A DNA stretch of 5,318 bases from an uncultured Eubacteriales bacterium (GCA_902477055.1 CABSFY010000116.1:1-5318), one strand, 5' to 3'. Positions 1-5,270 are shown, counted from the first letter of the stretch. A program made the numbers and translations. The notes: generated by a model from the sequence alone, not told the origin.

Positions 1-8
1 ATAACATA

Positions 9-46
9 AAAATAATGGTAGGCACTTTCGTGTCTACCATTATTTT
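9..46 (-). terminator. Intrinsic terminator of the trmL-pgk-tpiA operon
   Basis: Arms 9-25 and 30-46 pair over 17 bp with a single G-U, closing a 4-nt loop (26-29). Read on the minus strand, the GC-containing core GGTAGACAC / GTGCCTACC closes a GAAA (GNRA-type) loop. An A-rich run precedes it and ATTATTTTTATG follows, the usual shape of a Rho-independent terminator. It lies about 58 nt past the tpiA stop, so it should end the leftward operon. The flanks are A/T-rich on both sides, so it may also work for a rightward-reading gene ending left of the window, but that is inference. Confidence 0.85.
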
Positions 47-103
47 ATCACTTCAGAAAAATTTTCCGGCGGAATTTTGTGTATTTTGACGAAAGAACCG
101 TAC

Positions 104-880
104 TTACGCGGTGGGTTGGTTGGCGTCCTCGATGATCTTGACGAACTTGGACGGGACAAGGGACGCGCCGCCGATGAGGCCGCCGTCGATGTCGGGCTGC
201 GCCAGCAGCTCATAGGCGTTCTTGTCGTTCATGGAGCCGCCGTAGAGGATGGTGGTGGCACGGGCGTTCTTGGAGCCAAACAGCTTGCGGACGACCGTAC
301 GGATAAGCTGGCAGACCTCCTCGGCCTGTTCGGGCGTGGCGGTTTTGCCGGTGCCGATGGCCCAGATCGGCTCATAGGCGATGACGACCTTGCGGATGCG
401 CTCCTCGCCGATGCCGGCGAGAGCCAGCTTGATCTGCATGGCGATCCACTCCTCGGTAATGCCCGACTCGCGCTGCTCCAGCGTTTCGCCGCAGCAGACA
501 ATGGGAACCAGTCCGGCATCGAGCGCAGCCAGCACCTTTGCGTTGACCTCGGCATCCGTCTCGCCCATGGCGCGGCGCTCGGAGTGGCCGATGATGACGT
601 ACTTGCAGCCCGCATCGGTCAGCATCCCGCAGGAAATCTCACCGGTGTAAGCACCGGAGGCGTTGGGGTTGCAGTTTTCGGCACCGATGCCGATGCGCGT
701 TTCGCGCATGGCGCGGACGGCGGCGGGGATGCACACGGCAGGAACGCACAGGGCGATGTCGCACCAGCGGCCCTTCGGCAGCAGACCCTTCAGCTCGGTC
801 ATGAACGCCTTCGTTTCGGTGGGCGTTTTGTTCATCTTCCAGTTGCCGGCGATGAGCGTCTTACGATACTTTCTATTCAT
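104..880 (-). CDS. tpiA: Triosephosphate isomerase
   Basis: A 258-residue cytosolic enzyme that interconverts dihydroxyacetone phosphate and glyceraldehyde 3-phosphate in glycolysis and gluconeogenesis. The TIM-barrel signatures appear in order: N13-W-K15-M, the catalytic H99 in IIGHSERR, the catalytic base E170 in AYEPIWAIGTGKT (loop 6, about 171-181), YGGS (213-216) and the phosphate-binding GLIGGASL (234-241). Length is normal for the family (about 250). The ATG at 880 was chosen because AAGGAG (887-892) lies 6 nt upstream and MNRKYRKTLIAGNWKMN matches known TPI N-termini; the longer open frame to 994 only extends back into pgk. It is the last gene of the operon, 13 nt after the pgk stop. 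Two oddities: the usual segment between HSERR and GETD is one residue shorter (AM in place of three residues), and the common AQN motif is AEN (67-69). Confidence 0.97.
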   Translation of the reverse strand: MNRKYRKTLIAGNWKMNKTPTETKAFMTELKGLLPKGRWCDIALCVPAVCIPAAVRAMRETRIGIGAENCNPNASGAYTGEISCGMLTDAGCKYVIIGHSERRAMGETDAEVNAKVLAALDAGLVPIVCCGETLEQRESGITEEWIAMQIKLALAGIGEERIRKVVIAYEPIWAIGTGKTATPEQAEEVCQLIRTVVRKLFGSKNARATTILYGGSMNDKNAYELLAQPDIDGGLIGGASLVPSKFVKIIEDANQPTA

Positions 881-893
881 GGTTTTCTCCTTT

Positions 894-2093
894 TTATTTA
901 TCCTGTAAGCAGGCGATGCCGGGCAGCTCCAGGCCCTCGAGGAACTCCAGGGACGCGCCGCCGCCGGTAGAAATGTGGGTGATCTTATCGGCAAAGCCGA
1001 GCTGCTCGCAGGCAGCCGCGCTGTCGCCGCCGCCGACGATGGTCACGGCATCGCTGTCCGCCAGCGCCTGGGCCACGGCGACGGTACCCTTGGCCAGCGT
1101 GGGATTCTCAAACACGCCCATCGGGCCGTTCCAAACGACGGTCTTTGCGCTCTTGGCAGCCGCCGCAAACAGCTCGCGGGTCTTTTCGCCGATGTCAAGG
1201 CCTTCCATGTCGTCGGGGATCGCGTCGGCCGCGACGGTCTTGACCTCGATGGGAGCATCGATGGGGTTCGGGAAGTCCGCAGCCACGACGGTATCGACCG
1301 GCAGGAGGAGCTTCACGCCCTTTTCCTCGGCCTTTTTCATCATGTCCTTGCAGTAGTCGATCTTCTCGCTGTCGAGCAGGGACTTGCCGACGGAGTAGCC
1401 CTTCGCGGCGAGGAAGGTGAAGGCCATGCCGCCGCCGATGATGAGGGTATCGACCTTTTCCAGCAGGTTATTGATGACGTTGAGCTTGTCGGAGACCTTT
1501 GCACCGCCGAGGATGGCGACGAACGGACGCTCCGGGTCGGCCAGCGCCTTGCCCATCACGGAAACCTCTTTTTCAACGAGGAAGCCGCAGACGGCGGGCA
1601 GATAGTCGGCCACACCGGCGGTCGAGGCATGGGCGCGGTGCGCCGTGCCGAACGCGTCGTTGACAAAGAGATCGGCCATCGAGGCCAGCGCCTTGGAAAG
1701 CTCGGGATCGTTCTTCGTTTCGCCCTTTTCAAAGCGGGTGTTTTCCAGCAGCATCACGTCGCCGTCGTTGAGCGCAGCGGCCTTTGCGTGCGCGTCGGGG
1801 CCGGCAACGTCGGCGGCCATGACCACGGGCTTGCCCAGCAGCTCGCTCAGGCGGTCGGCGACGACCTTCAGGCTCAGCTCCGGCTTGTACTCACCCTTCG
1901 GCTTGCCCATATGGGAGCAGAGGATGACCCTTGCGCCGTGGTTGACGAGGTACTCGATGGTCGGCATGGCGGCGACGATGCGCTTGTCGCTGGTGATCTT
2001 GCCGTCCTTGGTCGGGACGTTGAAGTCGCAGCGGCACAGGACCCGCTTGCCCTTCACGTCGATCTGTTCAACGGATTTCTTGTTGTAATTCAT
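894..2093 (-). CDS. pgk: Phosphoglycerate kinase
   Basis: A 399-residue cytosolic glycolytic enzyme that transfers phosphate from 1,3-bisphosphoglycerate to ADP, one of the ATP-yielding steps. The substrate side of the N-terminal domain shows R21-C-D23-F-N25-V-P, R38, H61-M-G-K-P-K-G, R120 in LLENTRF and R153 in TAHRAHAS. The nucleotide-binding C-terminal domain shows GGAKVSDK (196-203, with the conserved lysine K199), WNGPMGVFE (321-329), VGGGDS (353-358) and STGGGASLE (375-383). Length is typical (390-420) and no conserved residue I checked is missing. The ATG at 2093 has AGGAGG (2102-2107) 8 nt upstream. That site and the first 26 nt of pgk lie inside the 3' end of trmL, so translation is probably coupled. 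tpiA follows after 13 nt; its Shine-Dalgarno sequence sits directly before the pgk stop codon. Confidence 0.98.
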   Translation of the reverse strand: MNYNKKSVEQIDVKGKRVLCRCDFNVPTKDGKITSDKRIVAAMPTIEYLVNHGARVILCSHMGKPKGEYKPELSLKVVADRLSELLGKPVVMAADVAGPDAHAKAAALNDGDVMLLENTRFEKGETKNDPELSKALASMADLFVNDAFGTAHRAHASTAGVADYLPAVCGFLVEKEVSVMGKALADPERPFVAILGGAKVSDKLNVINNLLEKVDTLIIGGGMAFTFLAAKGYSVGKSLLDSEKIDYCKDMMKKAEEKGVKLLLPVDTVVAADFPNPIDAPIEVKTVAADAIPDDMEGLDIGEKTRELFAAAAKSAKTVVWNGPMGVFENPTLAKGTVAVAQALADSDAVTIVGGGDSAAACEQLGFADKITHISTGGGASLEFLEGLELPGIACLQDK

Positions 2094-2616
2094 TTGATAA
2101 GCCTCCTAATGTAGTGCGCTTTTCACGGTCGGGTTCTTCCTTCATCTTGCCATAGTCCTTCAGATGGGGGAAGTCAAGCTGCCGCAGGGCCTCGAACACG
2201 CCCACGGCGACGGAATTGCTGAGATTCAGACTCCGCGCCTCGGAGCGCATGGGGATGCGGACGCAGCTTTCATAATTTGCGTTCAGAAATTCCTCGGGCA
2301 GGCCCTTGGTTTCGCGCCCGAAAAACAGGAAGCAGCCGTCGTCATAGCTCGCCTCGGTATAGCCGCGCGGCGCCTTGGTCGAAAACAGACGCATTTGTCT
2401 GACGTCGTTTTTGGCAAAAAGCTCCGCAAGATCTTCGTAGACCCGCACATCGACCAGATGCCAATAGTCCAGTCCGGCACGTTTGACGGCCTTGTCCGAA
2501 ATATCGAAGCCCAGCGGCTTGACCAGATGCAGCACCGAGCCGGTGGCGGCACAGGTGCGGGCGATGTTGCCGGTATTCTGCGGGATCTCCGGCGCGACGA
2601 GAACGATGTTGAGCAT
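2068..2616 (-). CDS. trmL: tRNA (cytidine/uridine-34-2'-O)-methyltransferase, TrmL/YibK family
   Basis: A SPOUT-class methyltransferase (182 residues) expected to use S-adenosylmethionine to 2'-O-methylate the wobble nucleotide of certain leucine tRNAs. The start MLNIVLVAPEIPQNTGNIAR closely matches E. coli TrmL. The trefoil-knot motifs follow: FFGRETKGLPEE (98-109), IPMRSEARSLNLSNSVAVGVFEALRQL (about 121-147). The catalytic domain ends near residue 156, about where E. coli TrmL (157 aa) stops. A charged tail of about 25 residues (KMKEEPDREKR...) follows and its coding DNA contains the pgk ribosome site and overlaps the pgk start by 26 nt. A GTG at 2628 is in frame, but the ATG at 2616 is preferred because AAGGA (2620-2624) precedes it and it matches family N-termini. 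First gene of the operon. TrmH-like relatives share motifs, but the short length and lack of an N-terminal RNA-binding domain fit TrmL best. Confidence 0.93.
   Translation of the reverse strand: MLNIVLVAPEIPQNTGNIARTCAATGSVLHLVKPLGFDISDKAVKRAGLDYWHLVDVRVYEDLAELFAKNDVRQMRLFSTKAPRGYTEASYDDGCFLFFGRETKGLPEEFLNANYESCVRIPMRSEARSLNLSNSVAVGVFEALRQLDFPHLKDYGKMKEEPDREKRTTLGGLSNELQQEIR
2102..2107 (-). promoter_or_regulatory. pgk Shine-Dalgarno site inside trmL
   Basis: A full consensus AGGAGG lies 8 nt before the pgk ATG and within the last codons of trmL. Ribosomes finishing trmL therefore clear or reach this site, so pgk can be translated both by coupling and by independent initiation. The strong site suggests pgk needs more product than trmL; that last point is inference. 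Confidence 0.8.
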
Positions 2617-2624
2617 GGCTTCCT
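2616..2624 (-). promoter_or_regulatory. Ribosome binding site deciding the trmL start
   Basis: On the minus strand the region reads GTG-AAGGA-AGCC-ATG. The AAGGA (2620-2624) lies 4 nt before the ATG at 2616. The in-frame GTG at 2628 has only GC-rich sequence without a purine-rich site before it. This favours the ATG as the true start. The spacing is a little short but usable. Confidence 0.6.
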
Positions 2625-2647
2625 TCACGGGACGCAGTTATTTTTGT

Positions 2648-2674
2648 CGGGCGGCCGTCCCATCTCGCCGCCCG
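2648..2674 (-). promoter_or_regulatory. GC-rich hairpin at the 5' end of the trmL-pgk-tpiA mRNA
   Basis: Perfect 8-bp arms CGGGCGGC (2648-2655) and GCCGCCCG (2667-2674) enclose an 11-nt loop. The predicted transcription start, about 7 nt past the -10 box, falls near 2672, so the hairpin would form at or within a few nucleotides of the mRNA 5' end, some 30 nt before the trmL Shine-Dalgarno site. No U-run follows on either strand, so it is not a normal intrinsic terminator. 5'-terminal hairpins of this kind can protect mRNA from decay; that role is inferred. Confidence 0.5.
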
Positions 2675-2678
2675 GTCT

Positions 2679-2707
2679 ATTCTATGATAAATCAAATCAA
2701 AATTCAA
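2679..2707 (-). promoter_or_regulatory. Sigma-A-type promoter of the trmL operon
   Basis: On the minus strand, TTGAAT (2702-2707; 4 of 6 to TTGACA) and TAGAAT (2679-2684; 5 of 6 to TATAAT) are separated by exactly 17 bp. Upstream (2710-2760) the DNA is A/T-rich with repeated A/T tracts, resembling an UP element or curved DNA, which would suit strong expression of glycolytic genes. The predicted leader to the trmL ATG is about 56 nt. Identified by eye only. Confidence 0.65.
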
Positions 2708-2712
2708 CTGTT

Positions 2713-2747
2713 TTTCTGCAAGTTTCAAAAAAATTTCATACATTTCT
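2713..2747. repeat. Helically phased TTTCA/TTTCT repeats upstream of the trmL promoter
   Basis: TTTCT (2713), TTTCA (2723), TTTCA (2734) and TTTCT (2743) recur at steps of 10, 11 and 9 bp, each about one helical turn, and are separated by A tracts. They start 5 bp upstream of the trmL -35 box. They could be an UP element, intrinsically curved DNA, or half-sites for a tandem-binding regulator of the OmpR/PhoB type. The low complexity of the stretch means some repetition is expected by chance. Confidence 0.4.
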
Positions 2748-2846
2748 GTGAAAAATCGTGCGGCGGCGGTCTTTGCCCCGCTCCGGCGGCGGATTTGGAG
2801 TGATTCGGCCGGTTTTGCACCGAATTTGAAAAAAGTTCCGCCGGGA

Positions 2847-2863
2847 TTCACAAAAAATTCACC
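2847..2863 (+). promoter_or_regulatory. Candidate direct-repeat operator for the response regulator
   Basis: TTCACA (2847-2852) and TTCACC (2858-2863) are direct repeats with an 11-bp period, separated by five A residues. OmpR/PhoB-family regulators typically bind as head-to-tail dimers to 11-bp direct repeats, and B. subtilis PhoP recognises TTAACA-like hexamers with about 5-bp spacers, so the form fits. The site is just upstream of the TATAAT of the regulator gene, covering the weak -35 position, as expected for an activated, autoregulated promoter. Binding by this particular regulator is inference. Confidence 0.4.
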
Positions 2864-2888
2864 CAAAGCCGCAAAAAGCGGTTATAAT
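2858..2888 (+). promoter_or_regulatory. Promoter of the two-component operon
   Basis: A perfect TATAAT -10 box (2883-2888) sits 33 nt upstream of the regulator's ATG. The best -35 match is TTCACC (2858-2863; 4 of 6), but the spacer is 19 bp; nothing better is present at 16-18 bp. A consensus -10 with a poor, badly spaced -35 suggests the promoter depends on an activator. The predicted start of transcription is near 2895. Confidence 0.55.
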
Positions 2889-2921
2889 GGGAGGGTACAG
2901 AAAAAGAGAGGAGCTGATCGT

Positions 2922-3611
2922 ATGGCGAAAACGGTGCTGATCGTAGAGGACGATCGAAATATAGCGGATCTGCTGCGGCTGTATCTGGAGAAGGAAGGCT
3001 ACGAGGTTGCAATTGCCTACACGGGGCTGAAGGGCGTCGAAAAATTCCGGGAGGTACAGCCGAGCCTGGTGCTGCTGGACGTGATGCTGCCGGAGATGGA
3101 CGGGTGGGGCGTTTGCCGCACCATCCGGTCGGAATCCAAGGTGCCGATCATCATGCTGACGGCCAAGAGCGAAACGGAGGACAAGGTTTCGGGGCTGAAG
3201 CAGGGCGCGGACGATTATATCACGAAGCCGTTTGAAATGAAGGAGGTCCTTGCACGGATCGAGGCGGTGCTGCGCCGCAGCGGGATCGCCCCGGAGCGGA
3301 CGGCGCGGCGGCTGGTGTTTGACAAGCTCATTATCGATATGGATGCCTTCGAGCTGACGGTAGACGGCAAAAAGGTGCCGACACCGCCGAAGGAGATGGA
3401 GCTGCTGTACCATCTGGCCTCGTCGCCGAACATCACCTTCTCGCGCAACCGCCTGCTCGACGAGGTGTGGGGCTTTGATTATTTCGGCGATACGCGGACG
3501 GTGGACGTTCACATCAAGCGCCTGCGCGAAAAGCTGGAGGGCGTTTCGGACAAGTGGGCGCTCAAGACCGTGTGGTCGGTCGGCTATAAGTTCGAGGTTC
3601 AGGATACATGA
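2922..3611 (+). CDS. Two-component response regulator, OmpR/PhoB family
   Basis: A 229-residue cytosolic DNA-binding protein. The receiver domain (about 3-118) has the acidic pocket E9-D10-D11, phosphoacceptor D53 in LLDVMLPEMDG, T80 in IIMLTAK, and Y99 and K102 in DDYITKPF. The winged-helix effector domain (about 126-227) carries the transactivation-loop and recognition-helix pattern of the family (TFSRNRLLDEVWG, then DTRTVDVHIKRLREKL) and ends in the wing motif VWSVGYKF. Everything needed for phosphorylation, dimerisation and DNA binding is present. The ATG at 2922 was chosen because AGAGGAG (2907-2913) is 8 nt upstream and MAKTVLIVEDD is the canonical start; an in-frame GTG at 2748 only adds low-complexity sequence. 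The kinase gene follows with an ATGA overlap, so they are partners. The target genes are not evident from sequence; resemblance to PhoP, ResD or VanR types is general only. Confidence 0.95.
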   Translation: MAKTVLIVEDDRNIADLLRLYLEKEGYEVAIAYTGLKGVEKFREVQPSLVLLDVMLPEMDGWGVCRTIRSESKVPIIMLTAKSETEDKVSGLKQGADDYITKPFEMKEVLARIEAVLRRSGIAPERTARRLVFDKLIIDMDAFELTVDGKKVPTPPKEMELLYHLASSPNITFSRNRLLDEVWGFDYFGDTRTVDVHIKRLREKLEGVSDKWALKTVWSVGYKFEVQDT

Positions 3612-5023
3612 AAACGACCTTCCGGCGTCAGGTTACGATGGTGCTGTGCATCCTGCTGGCGGCGACAATCCTCATCGGCGTGTTTTTCTGGCTCATATTT
3701 GCACGTTACGCACAGGAGGAGCAGGAGCATTCTCTGGACGCGACGGCGCAGTCGGTCGGCGCGCTCGTACAGGCCTATGCCTACAGCGGACTGAACAACT
3801 GGGATTTCCGGACGAATTTGGCCGTTGCAGCGGCTTCGTCGGAGAGCGATGTGCTGCTATGCGACAGCGAGGGCAACGTCAACATCTGCGCCGCGGACAT
3901 TCAGGGCTGTGAACATCTCGGTCAAAGCCTCGGCGCGGAGGTCGCCGATGCGCTGTTTTCCGGCGGAAAAGCGGAGCTGAACCAGGCCGTTTCCGCCATC
4001 TACGGCGACCAGCGGCTGGCCGTGGCGCTGCCGGTGACGATCGACAACACGCGCTACTGCATCGTGCTGGCCTCGATCCAGCAGGCGGCACTGTCCGATC
4101 TGACGCGCAAAACGCTGACGATCTTTGCCATGACGGCGCTGCTGACGCTGCTGGTGGCGCTGATCGCCGCGCCGTATATCACCAACCGCGAAACGAAGCC
4201 CATCCGCACGATGGCCGCCGCCGCGCGGCAGATCGCCCACGGCAACCTCGACGTGCGCATCCCGACCGGACAGCAGAGCGAGGAGATGGAGGAGCTGGCC
4301 GTCGCGTTCAATAACATGACGACCGCGCTGAAAAACTCCGAGCGTGTCCGGCAGGAATTCGTCGCCAACGTCAGCCATGAGCTGAAAACGCCCATCACAA
4401 CCATTGCGGGCTATCTCGACGGAATGCTCGACGGCACGATATCGCAGGAAAAGCAGCGCTATTATATGGAGCTGGTCAGCACGGAGGCACGGCGGCTGTC
4501 GCGGCTGGTGCGCAGTATGCTGGAGGTCAGCCGTCTACAGGATCAGGGGATCCCGGCCGACCGGATGGAGGATTTCGACATCTGTGATGAGGCCGGGCAG
4601 TCGCTGCTGTGCTTTGAGCAGCAGATCAACCGGAAGCATTTGAATGTGGAAATCCATATGCCCGACGAGGGGCTGCGCGTCCATGGCATGAAGGACGCCA
4701 TCGTGCAGGTGCTGCATAATTTAATGGACAACGCCGTCAAATTCATCGACGACGGCGGCACGCTGACCGTCGCGGTCAAGAAGCAGGGCAGCAGCGCCGT
4801 CATTACCGTCGGCAACACCGGCCCGACCATCCCGCCGGAGGAGCTGCCGCTGCTGTTCGACCGCTTCCACAAGACCGACAAGAGCCGCTCGACCGACCGC
4901 GACGGTGTAGGGCTGGGCCTGTATATCGTAAAAACGATCGTGCTGGCCCACGGCGAGGACATCTTCGTTACCAGCCGAGATCATAAGACCGAGTTCACCT
5001 TCACCATGTCGCTGGCGAAATAG
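3608..5023 (+). CDS. Membrane sensor histidine kinase, HAMP-containing
   Basis: A 471-residue inner-membrane kinase, cognate to the preceding regulator. TM1 is about 10-32, an extracytoplasmic sensor runs about 33-168, TM2 about 169-192, then HAMP (about 193-245, starting after the TKPI motif). The DHp domain has phosphoacceptor H257 in NVSHELKTP. The HATPase domain has N-box HNLMDNAVKF (370-379, N371 and N375), G1 box VGNTGPTIPPE (401-411), F-box LFDRFHKTD (416-424) and G2 box DGVGLGLYI (432-440). No PAS domain is present. The sensor contains four cysteines (C85, C94, C101, C151); three lie in the short stretch 85-101. The G1 box has Asn (N403) where most kinases have Asp, and T407 for the second Gly; I recall this as common in clostridial kinases. 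The start ATG overlaps the regulator stop as ATGA, with only a weak AGGA before it, so translation is probably coupled. Signal unknown. Confidence 0.94.
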   Translation: MKTTFRRQVTMVLCILLAATILIGVFFWLIFARYAQEEQEHSLDATAQSVGALVQAYAYSGLNNWDFRTNLAVAAASSESDVLLCDSEGNVNICAADIQGCEHLGQSLGAEVADALFSGGKAELNQAVSAIYGDQRLAVALPVTIDNTRYCIVLASIQQAALSDLTRKTLTIFAMTALLTLLVALIAAPYITNRETKPIRTMAAAARQIAHGNLDVRIPTGQQSEEMEELAVAFNNMTTALKNSERVRQEFVANVSHELKTPITTIAGYLDGMLDGTISQEKQRYYMELVSTEARRLSRLVRSMLEVSRLQDQGIPADRMEDFDICDEAGQSLLCFEQQINRKHLNVEIHMPDEGLRVHGMKDAIVQVLHNLMDNAVKFIDDGGTLTVAVKKQGSSAVITVGNTGPTIPPEELPLLFDRFHKTDKSRSTDRDGVGLGLYIVKTIVLAHGEDIFVTSRDHKTEFTFTMSLAK

Positions 5024-5054
5024 CGCCGGACGCACCGCCGAAATTCGTTCGTAG

Positions 5055-5076
5055 GGCGGGGTCCCCTGCCCCCGCC
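5055..5076. repeat. GGCGGGG/CCCCGCC inverted repeat
   Basis: Perfect 7-bp arms GGCGGGG (5055-5061) and CCCCGCC (5070-5076) enclose an 8-nt loop, 32 nt after the kinase stop. The stem is stable, but no T-run follows (the next bases are GCTGCCGG), so termination would be Rho-dependent or absent. A 10-bp perfect palindrome CTGCCGGCAG (5078-5087) follows directly. Confidence 0.6.
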
Positions 5077-5121
5077 GCTGCCGGCAGTTCGATTAAGTGA
5101 ATAGTGAATAATATAATCGGT

Positions 5122-5165
5122 GTGCCTTACGGCACGGATTAAAATTTCGCGCCGCAGGCGCGAAA
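5122..5165. repeat. Paired small hairpins GTGCC-ttac-GGCAC and TTTCGCGCC-gca-GGCGCGAAA
   Basis: The first hairpin has 5-bp arms (5122-5126, 5131-5135) with a TTAC loop. The second has perfect 9-bp arms (5145-5153, 5157-5165) with a GCA loop. On the minus strand the second is followed by TTTTAATCC, so it could stop leftward transcription, although no leftward gene is seen to its right in this window. They appear to form one module together with the preceding GTGAATA tandem. Confidence 0.55.
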
Positions 5166-5176
5166 ACAGCCCTTCC

Positions 5177-5261
5177 GTCACGGCAAGCCGTGACAGCTTC
5201 CCTTACACAGGGAAGCCCTTAGCCGGTGCGCAGTCGAAAGGCTCCCTTGTGCAAAGGGAGC
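5177..5261. repeat. Triple-hairpin palindromic intergenic element
   Basis: Three stems lie in a row: GTCACGG/CCGTGAC (5177-5183, 5188-5194; loop CAAG), GCTTCCCT/AGGGAAGC (5196-5203, 5209-5216; loop TACAC) and GCTCCCTT/AAGGGAGC (5241-5248, 5254-5261; loop GTGCA). The last two stems are near copies, so their arms can also cross-pair: 5210-5217 with 5240-5246, and 5196-5204 with 5253-5261, each with about one bulged base, giving a single long imperfect palindrome over 5196-5261. No ORF or transposase is present. It resembles a REP/MITE-like nonautonomous repeat; family membership is from memory. Confidence 0.65.
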
Positions 5262-5270
5262 TGGGCAGGT

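Noticed and set aside
57..78. AAAATTTTCCGGCGGAATTTT imperfect inverted repeat near the tpiA end
   Set aside because: The arms need a 2-nt bulge, the loop is too short, and the strong hairpin at 9-46 already explains termination.
77..970. Long rightward open frame (297 codons) opposite tpiA
   Set aside because: It is antisense to a complete TPI with all catalytic motifs; its product is low-complexity and Asp/Gly/Ala-rich. High-GC3 genes commonly leave an open antisense frame.
975..2114. Long rightward open frame (379 codons) opposite pgk
   Set aside because: Antisense shadow of a fully conserved pgk, with no recognisable domain and an Asp/Gly/His-rich composition typical of such shadows.
2761..2792. 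CGGCGGCGG direct repeat (2761-2769, 2784-2792) and ATTCGG-N11-CCGAAT inverted repeat (2803-2825)
   Set aside because: Short, GC-rich and low-complexity motifs in a GC-rich genome; neither is placed at a promoter element, so chance cannot be excluded.
2342..2866. Leftward open frame of 174 codons across the divergent region
   Set aside because: It runs out of frame through trmL and through both promoters; no domain, and the true trmL frame is clear.
2748..2921. N-terminal extension of the response regulator from an upstream start
   Set aside because: The extension is basic low-complexity sequence containing the TATAAT box and operator-like repeats; the ATG at 2922 has a good ribosome site and the canonical family start.
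5112..5117. Second TATAAT in the intergenic repeats
   Set aside because: No acceptable -35 at 16-19 bp, and it is part of the A/T-rich GTGAATAATATAAT repeat module, so a chance match is more likely.
5145..5165. Hairpin as the terminator of the two-component operon
   Set aside because: On the plus strand the stem is followed by ACAGCCC with no T-run; the T-run exists only for the opposite strand.
4981..5181. Leftward open frame of 66 codons at the end of the kinase gene
   Set aside because: It covers the kinase 3' end and the repeat hairpins, has no ribosome site support, and its sequence simply translates the repeats.
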